Translations under genes and position numbers: made by a program | Shown: piece after piece, positions 17,709-32,700 of the stretch | How the letters are laid out: each line of letters opens with the position of its first letter | Numbering within the stretch: the stretch's first letter is position 1 | Notes under the pieces: generated by a model | The model's database searches: none | Told to the model about the DNA's origin: nothing | What the model saw: only the letters and a program-made list of their open reading frames with translations | Assembly (NCBI RefSeq): GCF_037975245.1 | Contig: NC_092568.1 | Location: 12,363,501 to 12,427,500 of the forward strand | DNA: 64,000 bases | DNA from: Apostichopus japonicus | Taxonomy: Eukaryota; Echinodermata; Holothuroidea; Aspidochirotida; Stichopodidae | Direction: 5' to 3'

Positions 17709-20700
17709 TTTCTTATTGTAAACCCAGTGATATTGTGCATCTTTATCGCTTATTACTAACCTTATTGCAATCCCAGTGATACTGCGCATCTTTATCCTTT
17801 AGTACTAACCTTATTGTAATCCCAGTGATACTGTGCATCTTTATCGTTTATTACTAACCTTATTGTATTCTCAGTGATACTGTGCATCTTTATCGTTTAG
17901 TACTAACCTTATTGCAATCCCAGTGATACTGTGCATCTTTATCGTTTATTACTAACCTTATTGCAATCCCAGTGATACTGTGCATCTTTATCGTTTAGTA
18001 CTAACCTTATTGCAATCCCAGTGATACTGTGCATCTTTATCGTTTAGTACTAACCTTATTGTAATCCCAGTGATACTGTGCATCTTTATCGTTTATTACT
18101 AACCTTATTGCAATCCCAGTGATACTGTGCATCTTTATCGTTTATTACTAACCTTATTGCAATCTCAGTGATACTGCGCATCTTTATCGTTTATTACTAA
18201 CCTTATTGTAATCTCAGTGATACTGTGCATCTTTATCGTTTAGTATTAACCTTATTGTAATCCCAGTGATACTGTGCATCTTTATCGTTTAGTACTAACC
18301 TTATTGTAATCCCAGTGATACTGTGCATCTTTATCGTTTAGTACTAACCTTATTGTAATCCCAGTGATACTGTGCATCTTTATCGTTTATTACTAACCTT
18401 ATTGTAATCTCAGTGATACTGTGCATCTTTATCGTTTAGTACTAACCTTATTGTAATCCAAGTGATACTGTGCATCTTTATCGTTTAGTACTAACCTTAT
18501 TGTAATCTCAGTGATACTGTGCATCTTTATCGTTTAGTACTAACCTTATTGTAATCCCAGTGATACTGTGCATCTTTATCGTTTAGTACTAACCTTATTG
18601 TAATCCCAGTGATACTGTGCATCTTTATCGTTTAGTACTAACCTTATTGTAATCCCAGTGATACTGTGCATCTTTATCGTTTATTACTAACATTATTGTA
18701 ATCCCAGTGATACTGTTCCTCTTTATCGTTTAGTACTAACCTTATTGTAATCCCAGTGATACTGTGCATCTTTATCGTTTATTACTAACCTTATTGTAAT
18801 CCCAGTGATACTGCGCATCTTTATCGTTTTGTACTAACCTCATTGTAATCCCAGTGATACTGCGCATCTTTATCGTTTAGTACTAACCTCATTGTAATCC
18901 CAGTGATACTGTGCATCTTTATCGTTTAGTACTAACCTTATTGTAATCCCAGTGATACTGTGCATCTTTATCGTTTAGTACTAACATTATTGTAATCCCA
19001 GTGATACTGTTCCTCTTTATCATTTAGTACTGACCTTATTGTAATCCCAGTGATACTGTGCATCTTTATCACTTAGTACTAACCTTATTGTAATCCCAGT
19101 GATACTGTTCATCTTTATCACATCTTCGTAGATGTAATTCAGAGGACTTTTCATATGCACACTGTTCATTCACTCGGAACTGTCCATCCATTGTCAACTT
19201 AAAGAGCTGATTACCGCCGGCACCGTGACAGTAACTGACCCCTAATTGACCCCCATCTCGTCTACCCATAGAATCGATGCAACGCCTTTGGTCCATGAGT
19301 CGCACCTTCAATGAAGAGAATAGATATGAAAAATGAACCAGACACTTAGAAGTTGAGGATATCCACACAGTGCAATGTATTAGGAAAGAATCCTACCAAA
19401 GCAAAAAGAATTAAGCCACCACTTAGCCTTGAAATATGTATTTCCATTTGCTTTAGACACGGATATAGCCCGATGCTATCCACTGCAATATCAAGATAGA
19501 GGGGAACCTTTAGAAATAGATTTTGTTCATAAGAATTTCTATGAAGAGGAACAGACAACCAATCACCTGTGCGACAGTTCCAGATACTGCTAGCCCTCTC
19601 TGAGTGCAGAATGCAGAGAAATCAATTAGCATGGGTGAAGCCAATTTAATCAGAAGGCTGTGTTAAAACCACTTTAGAGGTTGCCTACCACCATTTTGTA
19701 GTTTTGTTGTTTCTAATGTTAGTGTTTTTATACATATTAAACTTTTGTTTTTGCTCTTGGGCAAGGTGGAGAGGGGATAGGCAATGTAGCCTCCCCCACC
19801 CCTTCCCCCCCCCCCTCCCCCACCACCGATTCTACCACCGACATACTCCATGCCGCTCAAATGATGCAACAGCTCTATAGCAGTAAATTTGAAGAGATAA
19901 GATCTTGTCACAGAGTAAATGCTACTTTATGGCACTCCAAGGCATTAGATGCTTCAGCAGATTTGACAGTTTGTGGGACTTCCCAGAAGACTTCTCTCAT
20001 GTCAATTCCCGTCATAACGTATGACAAGAAGAAGAAGAAAAGAACGGTCTCAAAGGAAGAAGAGATGGTAGTCATGAAAAGTATTACTGACTTCGACACA
20101 AAATAAGTCAGATTTATGAAATCACAATTTCATTTTAAGCATAGAGACACTTAACCAGGTTAAGCTACATGTACATAGGGCTTCAGATACAGTTGAGAAA
20201 GGTCACCAAACACTCATTGGCCTCCAGTGTCAAAGGTGATCTGTTTGCCCTCCTCAGAATGTTGAAACTGCTGAAAAACTGCTAAAAAAACTGCTAAAAA
20301 GTTTTGATATTAAGCCCCATCATGGAGGTTGTGCCCCCTTCAGGTTAAAGCTAGATACTGAGAAGTGTGCAATTAGAACAATCACATACCTCAGTGAAGT
20401 CAAAAGAATCAAAGGTGCTACCAAAAATGGGGGGGGGGGTATGATGCAAAACTGGAAGGGTAGTGTAACAGTTTGTAATTAGTGATGACACCAACATACA
20501 TGTTTGGCAAAAAATATGATTTGGGACATTTTATGACCATAAAATTATAATTGGCACAGGTTGTTCAAACTTACCTCCCCCCAAACTTTATTCTTTGCTG
20601 GAAGAGGATACTTGATGGTGATGTCTGGAGCGACTTCTTTCATAAACCAATCAAATGACTTGCAATTGTGGCTTTGCCTAAATTCAAGCTGTTTCTTGAT

Positions 20701-23700
20701 ATTTCCGGTCGGTATGAAAGTCGCCTCCGGTTTGCTTCTATAAAAGTATTCTTTGTAATCGTCCATCCAAACTTCGACCACCCTTTTTAAATTCTTTTTA
20801 AAAGAGAGAGAAAGTTACATGAAAAAATAAAATGGTCTCTTTGAAATAACCATGAAAATGCATCAGGGAAGAAATAGGCTGTAAGTGTAATACATATGGC
20901 CAAAGTAACCAGCTGGCATAGTTTTTTTTTGGCTGGTTATGAAAAAACCTTTCAAATTAACACTTGATCTCATTTTGAGTGGCAAGCCTTGTTGTATTAT
21001 TCAAACCTTTAGCAGAATGACGCATACATTGATCTACATTCAGACTTAATCAACTTGAAGCTATCCTTCTCACTCATCATTACATTCAGCATCGAATCCA
21101 CGGATGGATCGTCAACTTTAATACATCGTTGTGGTATTTGCCCCTGAAAATGAATTTCAGGATGACTTGATACTGACAGCTTCAGAATTTGTAACTAATT
21201 GGAACACTCTTTTATGAAGCTTAGAAACAGACAATTTCAAAAGTAAAGACAAAAATGAAAAACTGTTGATATTTTTCTATTTTAGTACTAATTTGGGTCA
21301 TTTTGTGCAGGCCTGTTTTTATTAGAGACTTTCAGATATGTTGCCTATCATGAACTCTAAACTGCTGCTAACTAATATCAAAATGAAATCGTTCCTAGTT
21401 AAAATACAAATGCTTACTTTTCTTCAAAATTTTTATGATGACTGTCGCTTGAAACCACATGGGTAAGAGATAATCCAAGTACACGTGTAAACATGCAACT
21501 GTATACAAATGACCCATATTTCATATTTTTCATATATTTTCAAAAATTTCATGACCCATATGGTTCATTTCGTGAACACTAATAGGCTTCCAGAGCTTTT
21601 AACTGGACAAATTTTATGTTAACCCATGTGACCAATGACTCACCAATTCAAGCACCCAGGGGAATTGAATAACAAATAACAAAATGTATCCAACAAGAAT
21701 TCTCACTAAAGAATTGACAAAGTTTGAAAATGACAGTGTTGTGAAAGGGAACTAGAATTTGTTACTAGTGACCCCATGTTACTCTACTCTTGCTTGGAGT
21801 TTAATACAGTTAAAACATGTAACAACTGAGCTAACCAGACCTTAAAAGGTCAGCTATTAAGGCCAATTGATTTTAATATTCATGTCCAATCACACAAAAG
21901 CTAATTCTGTTGGCACGCATGGTTTCATCCATGCTCGATATACTGTAAACGACAGCCGAATGATCGCGACGGCTCAAATTATTAATAGGCTAGGGGAGTT
22001 TGTCTCCGAAGCGGTGAGACTTTGAATCCATTTACCAATCTCTTTACTGTGTGATTTCACACTACTGTACTTCTGTTCTTTACATGTAAACTATATCAAT
22101 GAGTCAAATGATCAAACCAATATGTAGCTGTTAAAACAGTGACCAAAACATTTGTACCCAAAGGCAGATCTCAAAATGCAGATGCTTGGTGGTTTTAAAC
22201 TGTCTGCCATCAAATATGATCTCTTTTATTCAATTATTAATAAGTCTCAGATAACAGATGGTTTCATCAAGTGATTTAAGAAACTGGGTAGACTTGCAGC
22301 TGCATGTGCTGGAAAACAGTCAACAAGCACCAAATTTCTGAATTACAGCTCTACACAGATTATTTTTGCCTTCTTTAGCACTAATACTCGTGTCAAAGTA
22401 AGAGAGTAAAGCATTTGAGGTATAACACATTTATACGCTGGTAATTCTGTGGAACGATTGCCAGTGTAGCGTGAAACTGAGTCGATAACAATAATAATAA
22501 TCAGGCAGTTATTTTCACGATTCTCATGGGACCAAGAATATGGGAGAAACCCGGAAATGGCTTATGGATTACAACTTTCATGTCGTGTGGCTTCCAATTC
22601 AACATTTTTATCTCAAATTTTGGAAACTTTTCAATTTAGATTATAATAATTTCAGATGGGAAAATGTTTCTGAGAATCTGGATCTTTTAGTAAACCTTAC
22701 ATGTGACATTGCAATCAAAGGTTTTTTTACATCACAATCGGTAAACGTAAAAAAAAACATCTCAGCATCTCTGTCATCTACGTTATAAAGATAGGAAAAG
22801 TGTAAGAATTTGTCGTGAAGGTTTTTACTCACACGGTCAGCAAGCCCCATCGTACTTGTGCCGTTAGGACCACCGTAGGGAACTTTACCGAGGATTCGAT
22901 AGATGTGACCGACTCTTGAGCAGGGGACCCACAATAAAGAGCCACCGCACATCCAAATCTGTCGAGATAAACAAACAAACGGTTGAAAGCTTACATTGGT
23001 CTGGAAGGATGACTTTACAAAAACGGTTATTTGGGTATGCAAATTCAAAGTGGATCACTCCTTTATGAGGGCATACCAGATACCTCTCAATACCATTCGA
23101 GTCTTTGAGACTCATAGACCCTTAACAAATTTCTGAGACTCATCTATCAAAGTGGCTTATTTGATCACAAACAGAATTTAAGGTCCACAGTGTTGCCTCC
23201 AAATATGTTAGACCACATTTGAAAGAGTATTTTACTGGCCCTGTAAAAGTAGTTATCCACACTGAGATATTTTAATTGTATAATATTTTATATAATATTT
23301 TATGTATTATATTGTATGTATAATATTTTAATTGTAATAACCTTCAATGACTGAGACTGAATGTGAGGAGCAGCAGCTCTAAGACGTTACAATTGTAAAC
23401 TTATAGCAATTTTGTCTTCTTTTCAATGATTTATAGAATAAAATTGATAATGATTCTACAGCACAATAAACAGTTGAAAAGGTAAAGTTGTATTTGGATC
23501 CTGATCAAACATAGCTGAACTAAACTTTAATGGGTAAACATTTCAATTTATGTTAATAATGTATTTCATGGTGTTTATATCATTTACTCAGAAAAATCAA
23601 TTACCATTTCCGTGAAGTGTTTAATCAAATGAGATTTGCAAATATATACACAAAGATTTATTAAAACACACTTGATAAAACCACCTGCATAGAACGTGGG

Positions 23701-26700
23701 ACACTCCCAGTGTTTCAATGAGCTGAATGGTGTTAAATAGTAAGAATGTGTTTGAAGCGTGTCACACAGGCAATTATCCTCCGATTTTGGTCTGTCTGAT
23801 AAAGCTTGGACCAAACTCTGAGAAGCATCTTAGAGACTTCTGACTGGGTACATTTGGAAGGAAGATTGACCCTAGAGAGGGTCATTGCAAAGAAAAGTTC
23901 AAAGGTCTTGTGTATAAAGTGTTAACATATTTTGGCATTTGTGTAGCAATTTGGGTCAATTTTAGTAGCATTTTGCATCTGTAATACCAGATAAAGCATA
24001 CCCAGTAATTGGTTCTTATTCCAAAAAATGAGAAACTTTGTAAGTGTCAGATTTATCCTTTACATTTGGACATGGGCTAACTCTACTACAGACTACAATC
24101 TCAATTACAAAATTATTAAAAATTGTATAAAAGACATGAAAGCAGATTCATTGCCTTTAACGAATCACAGAATAACAAAATTTCTAAATTTTGTGAATAC
24201 TTTGATGCAAAGTTATGAGATTGTTGAATTGATACGGTTTTAAAAAAGTTATCAAATTCAATGCAAGAAACTGCTGTAAAAACTCTCAAATTAACCCTTT
24301 ATTTGGATGAAAACCTTCCACAAGGTCGATGAATTATAATCTTTGCTTTGCATTATACCGGCTGGCTCATTTAAGGTTATTTGTATTACTGTCCAAATTT
24401 GTGGACCAAAATAAATTTAGACAGCTGTTGTCAAATACATATTTGTTTAACAGGATTTTGAAGACCAGACCCCCAGATTAATGATTTACAAACTCGTTTT
24501 AAATTTACCTGATGTTAGTCATCCACTCAAAGCTAAATGGTTTCCTGGGACCAGATGTCACTAAGTAATCACGCCTTTACGAAGTGAACACACATCGCTA
24601 TGTTTGTTTTAATGGTATGTGACTCTCTGCATGAGATCAATAGTCAATATATCACTGTTTGTATCCAATACTGCACAAGAGGTTTGAACTTGAAAACAAC
24701 TCCTCTGTAGTTGAAGCGAGGAAGAGGTGATGTGTCAGGTGGATTGGTACTTGAAGGTAGGCGCCCTTCACATCTACCGTCCATGTCAACATTCTCCCGT
24801 TGAGGGATGGTACGAAGATGGCGAGCATCTCCATCCTGAAGTCTTTCAGTTTGATAAATGCTCTGTTTAATGGCCAGAAGTTCAGAATTGGCTTCCAAGA
24901 CTTTTTTTGGGGGGTGGGGGGGAGCGGGGTAAGGAAGAATGACAAACGGATGAGAGAGGTCCCTCCATTCCCATCATCCTCAGTACCAAGCCCTTGTCCT
25001 ACAATGCCGGGATTTCTGTCTCCAGGGCCCGACCTTGGTCCAGGTTCTTGGGTATTGGTGTGATTTTCCTTCCTTCACCCTCTGGAGGTGTAGAGGTGAA
25101 CACTATTTGGTACCTACAGTTACCACGTCCAAAACCCAAGCACCTGGGGCCCAAGATTTCCCATCTATGGGCATACTGTAATAATCTCCTCCCTACATTG
25201 GGTAAAACTTGGCAGGGTGGTCACCCTAGAGCAGGGTATCGAAGAAGGACTTGGAGGGCTGTTTAGTCCTACCGCATCTCATCCTCGGTCTGCAAGTACT
25301 CCAAGGTTGTGTAGAGCCCTGTGTTCCCCAGACTGATGATTGGCTTTGCCTATATCTTGGCGGTGTTGGCCTATGACATTTGCGGCGTCTGTCGGCTGGT
25401 GGTGGAGTATTGCTGCAACCACGGCTGCGACCCGATAGGTCTGGGTCTGGTGGGACGCCCCTTGCTGACGTCGGTCAACGAGCTCGAGGTCTCTGTCTGC
25501 TCAGCGTTGAGAATGTCTTCTCTCTGGGAGAACTCACCCTGCCTCCGTGAATTGGCCCACCAAAAGGTCCTCGGCCACTATCAGAAGATGAACCAGTCTC
25601 TCCATGGCATCCTCCTTCAACCATCTCATCGCCCATAGTACGTTGGAGCACCTAGATTTGATCAGCTTGATGAACATCCTAGTGAACTGGTCATAAATGA
25701 GTCTCGCTAACGGACCAAGAAGCCACATGAGTGAGACGCCTTCCCGGTCTGGGATCTGCTCATCATCCTCTGGAAGTTGTTGGTGATGTCTCATAAGCAG
25801 TTCCTCCGGACATCTGTTCTAGCTTCTACCTAGCGGATCTTTGAAGGTGCCTGTGCTTATCCCCTGTCCTTCACCTCCATTAAAGATCTGTTTCCTGGTC
25901 TCGTCTTGTACCTTGAGGGATCTGTCTTGTTTGGCAGGGAAGGCAGACCATTTTCTTCTGGCTTGCAGGCTTTCCGTCCTGTCAAAGCAGACTACATCCA
26001 CAGGGACACACGAGGAGGAAGATTGTGACGCTTCAGTGGTCGTCCGCAGCTTGGATGCCCATTCCGATGGCTTGGGTGCCAGTGGGTGTTCAAAGTCTAG
26101 TCTCTTCGAAACAATATCGACGGCTTTAGCGATGAGGTCTGCAGGTAAATCTATTGACGTCCACCTCCTCATTGTCCCCTCCTCTGCTTCCTGTCTGGGA
26201 ACTGCAACCTTCCGAGCAGGTAGTCCCATCCCCACACTCGAACCACGTCTTCGAGGCCAACAGCTCAAGGGCATCCATGCCCTGGTCCTCCACAAGTTGG
26301 TCTCTAGGGATCTGTGACAGTCACCTCCGGGCGTCTCTGGCTGGACTGGTAGTTGCGGCACTTCCGCCAGGTTGGTCCGAGGAGGGTTCTTGTTGCAGCA
26401 ATCTGTTTGACTAGTGGTTGAAACATCCTGGACAGTTGCGAGAGTAACCACTACCGGTCCGCAGGAGGTTGCTGGGGATGTTGCTCCCGAGGTGCTTCCC
26501 TGCTTCTGGACGGTCTGCAACTATCACCCCATCTGAACCCCTTGAGTCCTGGGAAGACTTGTCCTGGACCGATAAAAAATTCCTTTGGACGCTGAGATCT
26601 ACTCCTGGTCTGTGGTCTGGCTGTCCGGTCTCTAGCCAGTCTTTGGCCGGTCTCTGGCCAACTGCATCTCGGGGAGATTCAAGTTGAGTGAAAACGGAGA

Positions 26701-29700
26701 ACAGACCTGTAACACTACAGGGAGCCACAAGGTGGACAACCCTGCCCCAGCCTACCAGTTGCCAAGGCACCGAACTTGGCAAGCCCGAGCAAATAACCGG
26801 GACCCTACTGGGACATGGGGGGGGAACTACCCACGGGTTAGCTCCCCAGCATGACAAAGATGATGGTCCTAGGCCAACAACACAACTCCAGTGGGGAGTT
26901 TTGGTCTACGTGAGGGGAAAAAATCACCAAACAACGGTCCTACAAAAGACCTGCGGCCTAGCCTCGATTCAGAGAGGATCGACACTGCAGCTAGTGATGT
27001 GCCTAGATCAAACCCCGCAAGCAGGAACTTAGCCAAGGAGCCTAACACACATAAGCTCCAAATCTAATTTTAGGCCACACCTGAACTATAGAGCACAAGA
27101 AGCCCCCCAAACACTGTTGTCCAGTAGAACCTGGTGCAAGAGACGTAATAAAGGGATATCTAGGAACCTAGGCCGAGAGAGCCTACCAGCTAATGGTGGG
27201 GGCTAAGCGACAGTGGCCCGAGAAAAGATGTTTCAGTATACGTAGATCCAAATCCAATCCCGAAACTTGTAAAAAAAAACTTTACAGCAAATTTTGCTCA
27301 TGAAATGCGTTGTGTTCTTCCTAAATGGTACTTTCAGAAGGAGGTGTAAATGGGCGGTACCCAGGAAGCGGGGGCGCAGTGCTAAAACATGCCAATGTAT
27401 TGTTAGGTAGATGGGAAAGTACAGATGTGGAGTGGAAGACAGCTAAGAGAGAAGCGAAGTTAAAGTTTTGTGGATTTGTAAGATTAGTGGACCAAAATTG
27501 ACAGCTATTTTCAAATATGTATTTGTTAAACATGATTTTGAAGTCCAGACCACGGATTAATGATTTTCAAACTCCTATATATTTACCTGCTGTTTGTCAT
27601 CCACTCAAAGTTCAATGGTTTCCTGGGACCAGATGTCACTAAGTAATCACCCCATTACAAAGTGAACAAACATCGCTATTGTTCAACCTGCGTGTGACTC
27701 TCTGCATGAGTTCAATTAATTATAAATCTCTGATTGTATCCAAAAGTGCACAAGAGGACTGTACTAAAAAAAAATTTTTTTAAAAAGAAGCTTTTTCACT
27801 GATAAAAAAAAACCATATTGGGATTGATCTTGGTATGAAGATGACGCCCTCTCTGTAGTCTTGATCAACAGCGATCTTCTTCTGAATAGTACTCGGAATG
27901 TTTGTTGAATGTTGAATGTTGAACGTGGAATGTTGAATGATGAACCTGCCGACCCTTTGCAAGACGCTGCTCCAATACACCCTGTCATGCACTGCTTAAG
28001 TCTTTCACGGGGTGTGGTGGTACAGGATTCTAAATTAAGCATTTCAACATGAAATTTTATCACACAACCAACCTTGAAAGACAATTCAAAGTTTTCTCCT
28101 CCCCAGATCTCCAGTCCCTCGTCGTAAGCACCCAGTTCGAAGAAGAATTCTCGGCTCATAGCGAAGAGTCCTCCGGCCATTGCAGGTGAACTGAAGCATG
28201 TCACAAAAAAACAAACAAAACAAAAATGGAAAAACAAATTATGGATAAGTAATCACTGATATAACAGGAGAAACTTATTCAAGTACACCTCTGAAGAGAT
28301 TGACCAAAAAAAATGAGGCAATTTACGAAGACGACTTTATATTGCAAAACTGACAGTAATGACTTATAGGTATATTAAAGGTATATATGATGGACCGAGG
28401 AGCATCCATTCTATGACTGCAGCCAACAGAAATACTGGATATTAGATAAAATCATGTAAACAAAATTGATCGAGTCTCATCAAATCTACATAAAAACTAA
28501 AGAAACATCATCATACTGTACAACAGTGCCCTTGAAGTTTGTATTGATAGAACTTTTACTGTAATTTCCTATTAAAAACATTGATAAATGCATCCTTAAC
28601 AAAAACAACTATGTTAACATGCTGAGCTTAAAACTACTGCAGCAGGGAAGGAATAGGGTACAGTGTACAGTATCTTCAAGAACAATGAGACAGTTCAATA
28701 CACCTTGACACTACATACCGAAACCGACTTAGACCATTCGTACACAACATTTCATAAACTACCACTGATATCATTGGGTGAGCTCAAATGATCTCAACAT
28801 CATACAATATTCACTATATTTTCAATCCTCCAAACCTGACCACTAATTCATGCCCGAGAATTTCATTGTAATCAAATACAACTCCGCAGACAGAAGCACT
28901 TGATAAGTTCTCCTCACAGAACTTTTTTTACAGTTCAAGAACTAATTTTTGACTGAAAAAATTGTCTGTTACAATATCATCATTCTCTGGTCTTGAGACC
29001 TACTTATTATTTACTTCTTCATATCGCTTTAAATGAGACTAATTAACTGCCTATCCCACTTGGATGGCATGATCGAGGCATTTCGAAAGAATGAATAAAT
29101 TTGACAGAAAATTGACTTGCAAATGACTAAAATAAGTACTACAAAAATGTCAACCCTCATCTTCTCGCCCAACTTTTCATACCGTCATACCATTATCCAT
29201 TTCTCTTTTCAAATTTCGGCGAGAAATTTTTACGATGACAAACAGACTGCCTCAAGGGCATATCTATGATTACCAATGAATAAGTCATTGGTTTGGCCTA
29301 TCAAAGAAACTTCAAATATTGCTGAAGTGAGTTCAAGGAAAAAAGAGCTTTCTTCTGAATGGAGTTTTTAATAACTTTGTGCTGCATACATACAGCTAAA
29401 CAAATGGGTGCCATATGAATCTTTGCTTGTGCTGTAGACAAAAACCAACCACAGAGGTAACCCCATTGCTCACTAAATTAGAAGCAAACACCAAATCCTC
29501 CAAGGGCCACTGTTCATAATAAGAAAAATAATGATAAAACAGTTCTTATAAGGCGCAACACAACAAAGTCTCGATGCGCTGTACACAAAACAAAAATGTA
29601 TACAAAATATAATACACTACAACAGAGAAAACATACGAGTCTTGAGTACAGCTTTAAAGTTATTAACATATTGAGCACATTTGACATGCTCTGGGAGAAC

Positions 29701-32700
29701 TATTCCAAAGAAAAGCCAAAGCATATTGAAAGGAATGTTGGCCGTATGATTTTGTGGATACCGGGTGTGATACCAGTAATGCATTTGCACTAGACCTTAG
29801 ACGGCGCACATACATCACGTACACCCACATCACAGTGAGAGTTTTTTTTCCCCAAGCAGCAGAGGTGTCCGACCAAGGTTTACCCTGAGGACATACCTAT
29901 GCAGCTATAGCGAAACCTTGACTGACACAGGAGACTTGAATTTTGAATTGTTCTGGTTTTAGTTCCAGTGATTTGTTACCAAATTTGTGAAAAACTCAAG
30001 ACTGACACAAGAAGCTTTATTCCAACAAAAGCTCCTGAATTCAAGTATAAACCTCGGCTGTGGAGGCCCAAAAGCAGGTGTACAACGTGTACACTGACGA
30101 CGCATTAAACATTGATGTGTCCGCCTGGCTAAGAGAGGCTGGACACCTGGCTGGACACTTGGCTGGACACCTGGCTGGACACCTACTGTACAATTTATTG
30201 GATTTCCTACAAAGTAAGACTTGTGTGCAGAAAATTAGACACACACCATGCCAAGTGAGATACTGTACAATTAGTGAGATATTGTTTTTGCACCGATAGG
30301 ATGTTTAATACCTGTATGGTTCCGTCTCATGCAGTCTGCGTTTCTTTTCAAAGTCCGGCAATGGGAAATGTTTCCAAAAGAGACTCCAGTCGAACCCTCC
30401 CCTGGATAAAGCCCCGCTTCCTTGCGGATGCAACCCAAAATCCATGTTTCCGATGACATCTACCAATGGACAAACCGCTGTCGTTCTGTAAAATAGATGG
30501 AGAAAGATAAAACAAAATATGAATCAAGTTCAACAGCCCTTAGGTTTACTTCATGGTAGGTTAATTAACGCTTCAGACAGTTGTTACATGTTTGAAAACT
30601 GCACTGATTCCCATTTTGGCTATGTTCTACAATACAATGGTCTACTGCAACAAACAATATTGTACAAAATTTTGTCAGTTTCAATGTTTGGCAAGCATAT
30701 GGTCATGAACTTTTTTTGACCAAAAGTGCAAAATAGTTCAAAAGTTGATCAAAGTTAAATATTATAGTCATTCTTTGTTCATAGCCTCAAGTCAATGCCC
30801 TGATCAAGAAATTTATATATTTTGCCAACTGTAAACCGGACATAGATTCAAACATTGGTTGGGTTTTCCAAGAATTGAGATTTTGAATATTTCCATATTA
30901 TGTTAGCTGGCACACAGTACAGTAGTTGTCATTCAGTATGTTAATTTGCACAGTCAGTATGTAAATTGTGCAATGAAGTACCAGGCAAACACTTCATAAA
31001 TTCAAAACCATCTGCTCAATTTTCCCAATCATTGAGAGGATTGAGAAGAACCCTGCTTATTCTACAACTTTTTAAAACATCAAACATTGCTACTGATTTC
31101 AAAAGTTGCCTTTGTCAAAATATTGACATACAAGGAACCCTCTGAGGCACCCTTTGAACAACAATATTAATTTGATATATTGTTCAATAATAAAGTTAAA
31201 TATCACACAATGTGTAAATGAATGTAATCTCAGTTTATATCAAATATAACTGATGCAATTTACAATTCATCATAGATGATTATTAATATTGATAATGACA
31301 ACATCATTTTATTCAATGAAGTTCTAAAAGCCTTGTCAAATGTCAGTCTCTCAACTACAGTAGTTTATAAGCGCCACTTGCGTCATCTTTCAGGCATACC
31401 AACCGCCAATGAAAAATGGAATGCGACCTTCACCAATATTAACGTCCAAAGACTGGCATCGTTTTTTCAAAAATTATCAGTATAACAATGTCTCTGAGGC
31501 TAGAATTCAATACTTTCAGTTCAAATTTATTCATAGAATTGTTGCGATGAATAGGCTTCTTTCATTGATGGGTAAAAGTGATTCCGATCTTTGTACCTTT
31601 TGTAACATTGAAACTGAGAATATTGAGCACTTGTTTTGGAAATGTCCTGTTACTGCCTCTTTCATTTTAGATGTTGAAAATCTGTTCCTTAAGAAGCAGT
31701 TCTTTTTTTCAAAGCAGGATATCTTTTTTGGTTACAACAACCGAAAGAACATTCCTTCAATTTTCTCATACAGGGTACTTCATATGAAATACCATATTTA
31801 TGATTGCAAACAAAATGAACAAAATCCAATTATCTATGAGTTTTTCTTTAAAGTTAAATTCATAATTAGTATTGAAAGGTTCAACTATTTAAGAACTTGC
31901 AGATTAAGAAAACATTTGAGTTACTTTTGTGGAACTGTGGAACGCCTTTTCCTTTTGTCCTGATTTATTCAATTAGGCTTTTTTTCTATTATATTTCCTT
32001 TTACCCTACAGTATCTGTTTGCTACTTGTACATGTACTCGCAAAGTGTTGTTCCGTGTAATATACTTAAAAAATGAAGAATTGATGTTACAAATCATATG
32101 CTAGTTTCTGATCACAGTGATGATAAACGATAAATAAACCGAGGGAAAAAAAATCATAGATGATTACAGGCACCGTAATGGTTACCCTTGGTACTGTATA
32201 AATGGAATACATATATACTGTACATGTATAGTACTGTAATCAAACAATACATCAGAAATTTCATGATGTAATTATTATTTTGCAATATCAACAAAGCAAT
32301 GTAAAACAATGATATTGTATCACCTTTTGTTATGTCAAACACTTATAGTGTCGTGAACCCTCATGTATATTTAATATATGCAGATGTATGTAAATACTCT
32401 ATTAACTTTTCCCTCATTTGATTTCCAGGAATTAAATATATATAGAGTGTGATTGGCTGCTGCTGTCTTGTGACAGAAACATTAAGTTATGATTGGATAA
32501 AAGTGAAATGTCTTTTATCTCGTGTATGGCAGTTTTGTAAGCCAATTCAGTCTTACTGTATACTTTTACCGGGTAAGGTCTCCGTGTATTAAAGGCATGT
32601 TAAAACATATTATTATCACTAATTATATAGTTGTATCACCTTTATAGAGACATTTTTATTAAATTATGATCACTGTAATTTTCTTATAACGTAATTTCTC

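Noticed and set aside
17708-19121. Possible CRISPR array
   Set aside because: Units are contiguous 49-bp copies without unique spacers, derived from an exon end, in an animal gene.
22641-23115. Longer open frames around GALNT7 exon 7
   Set aside because: Read-through of the exon into both introns; only 22833-22958 is supported by splice sites and homology.
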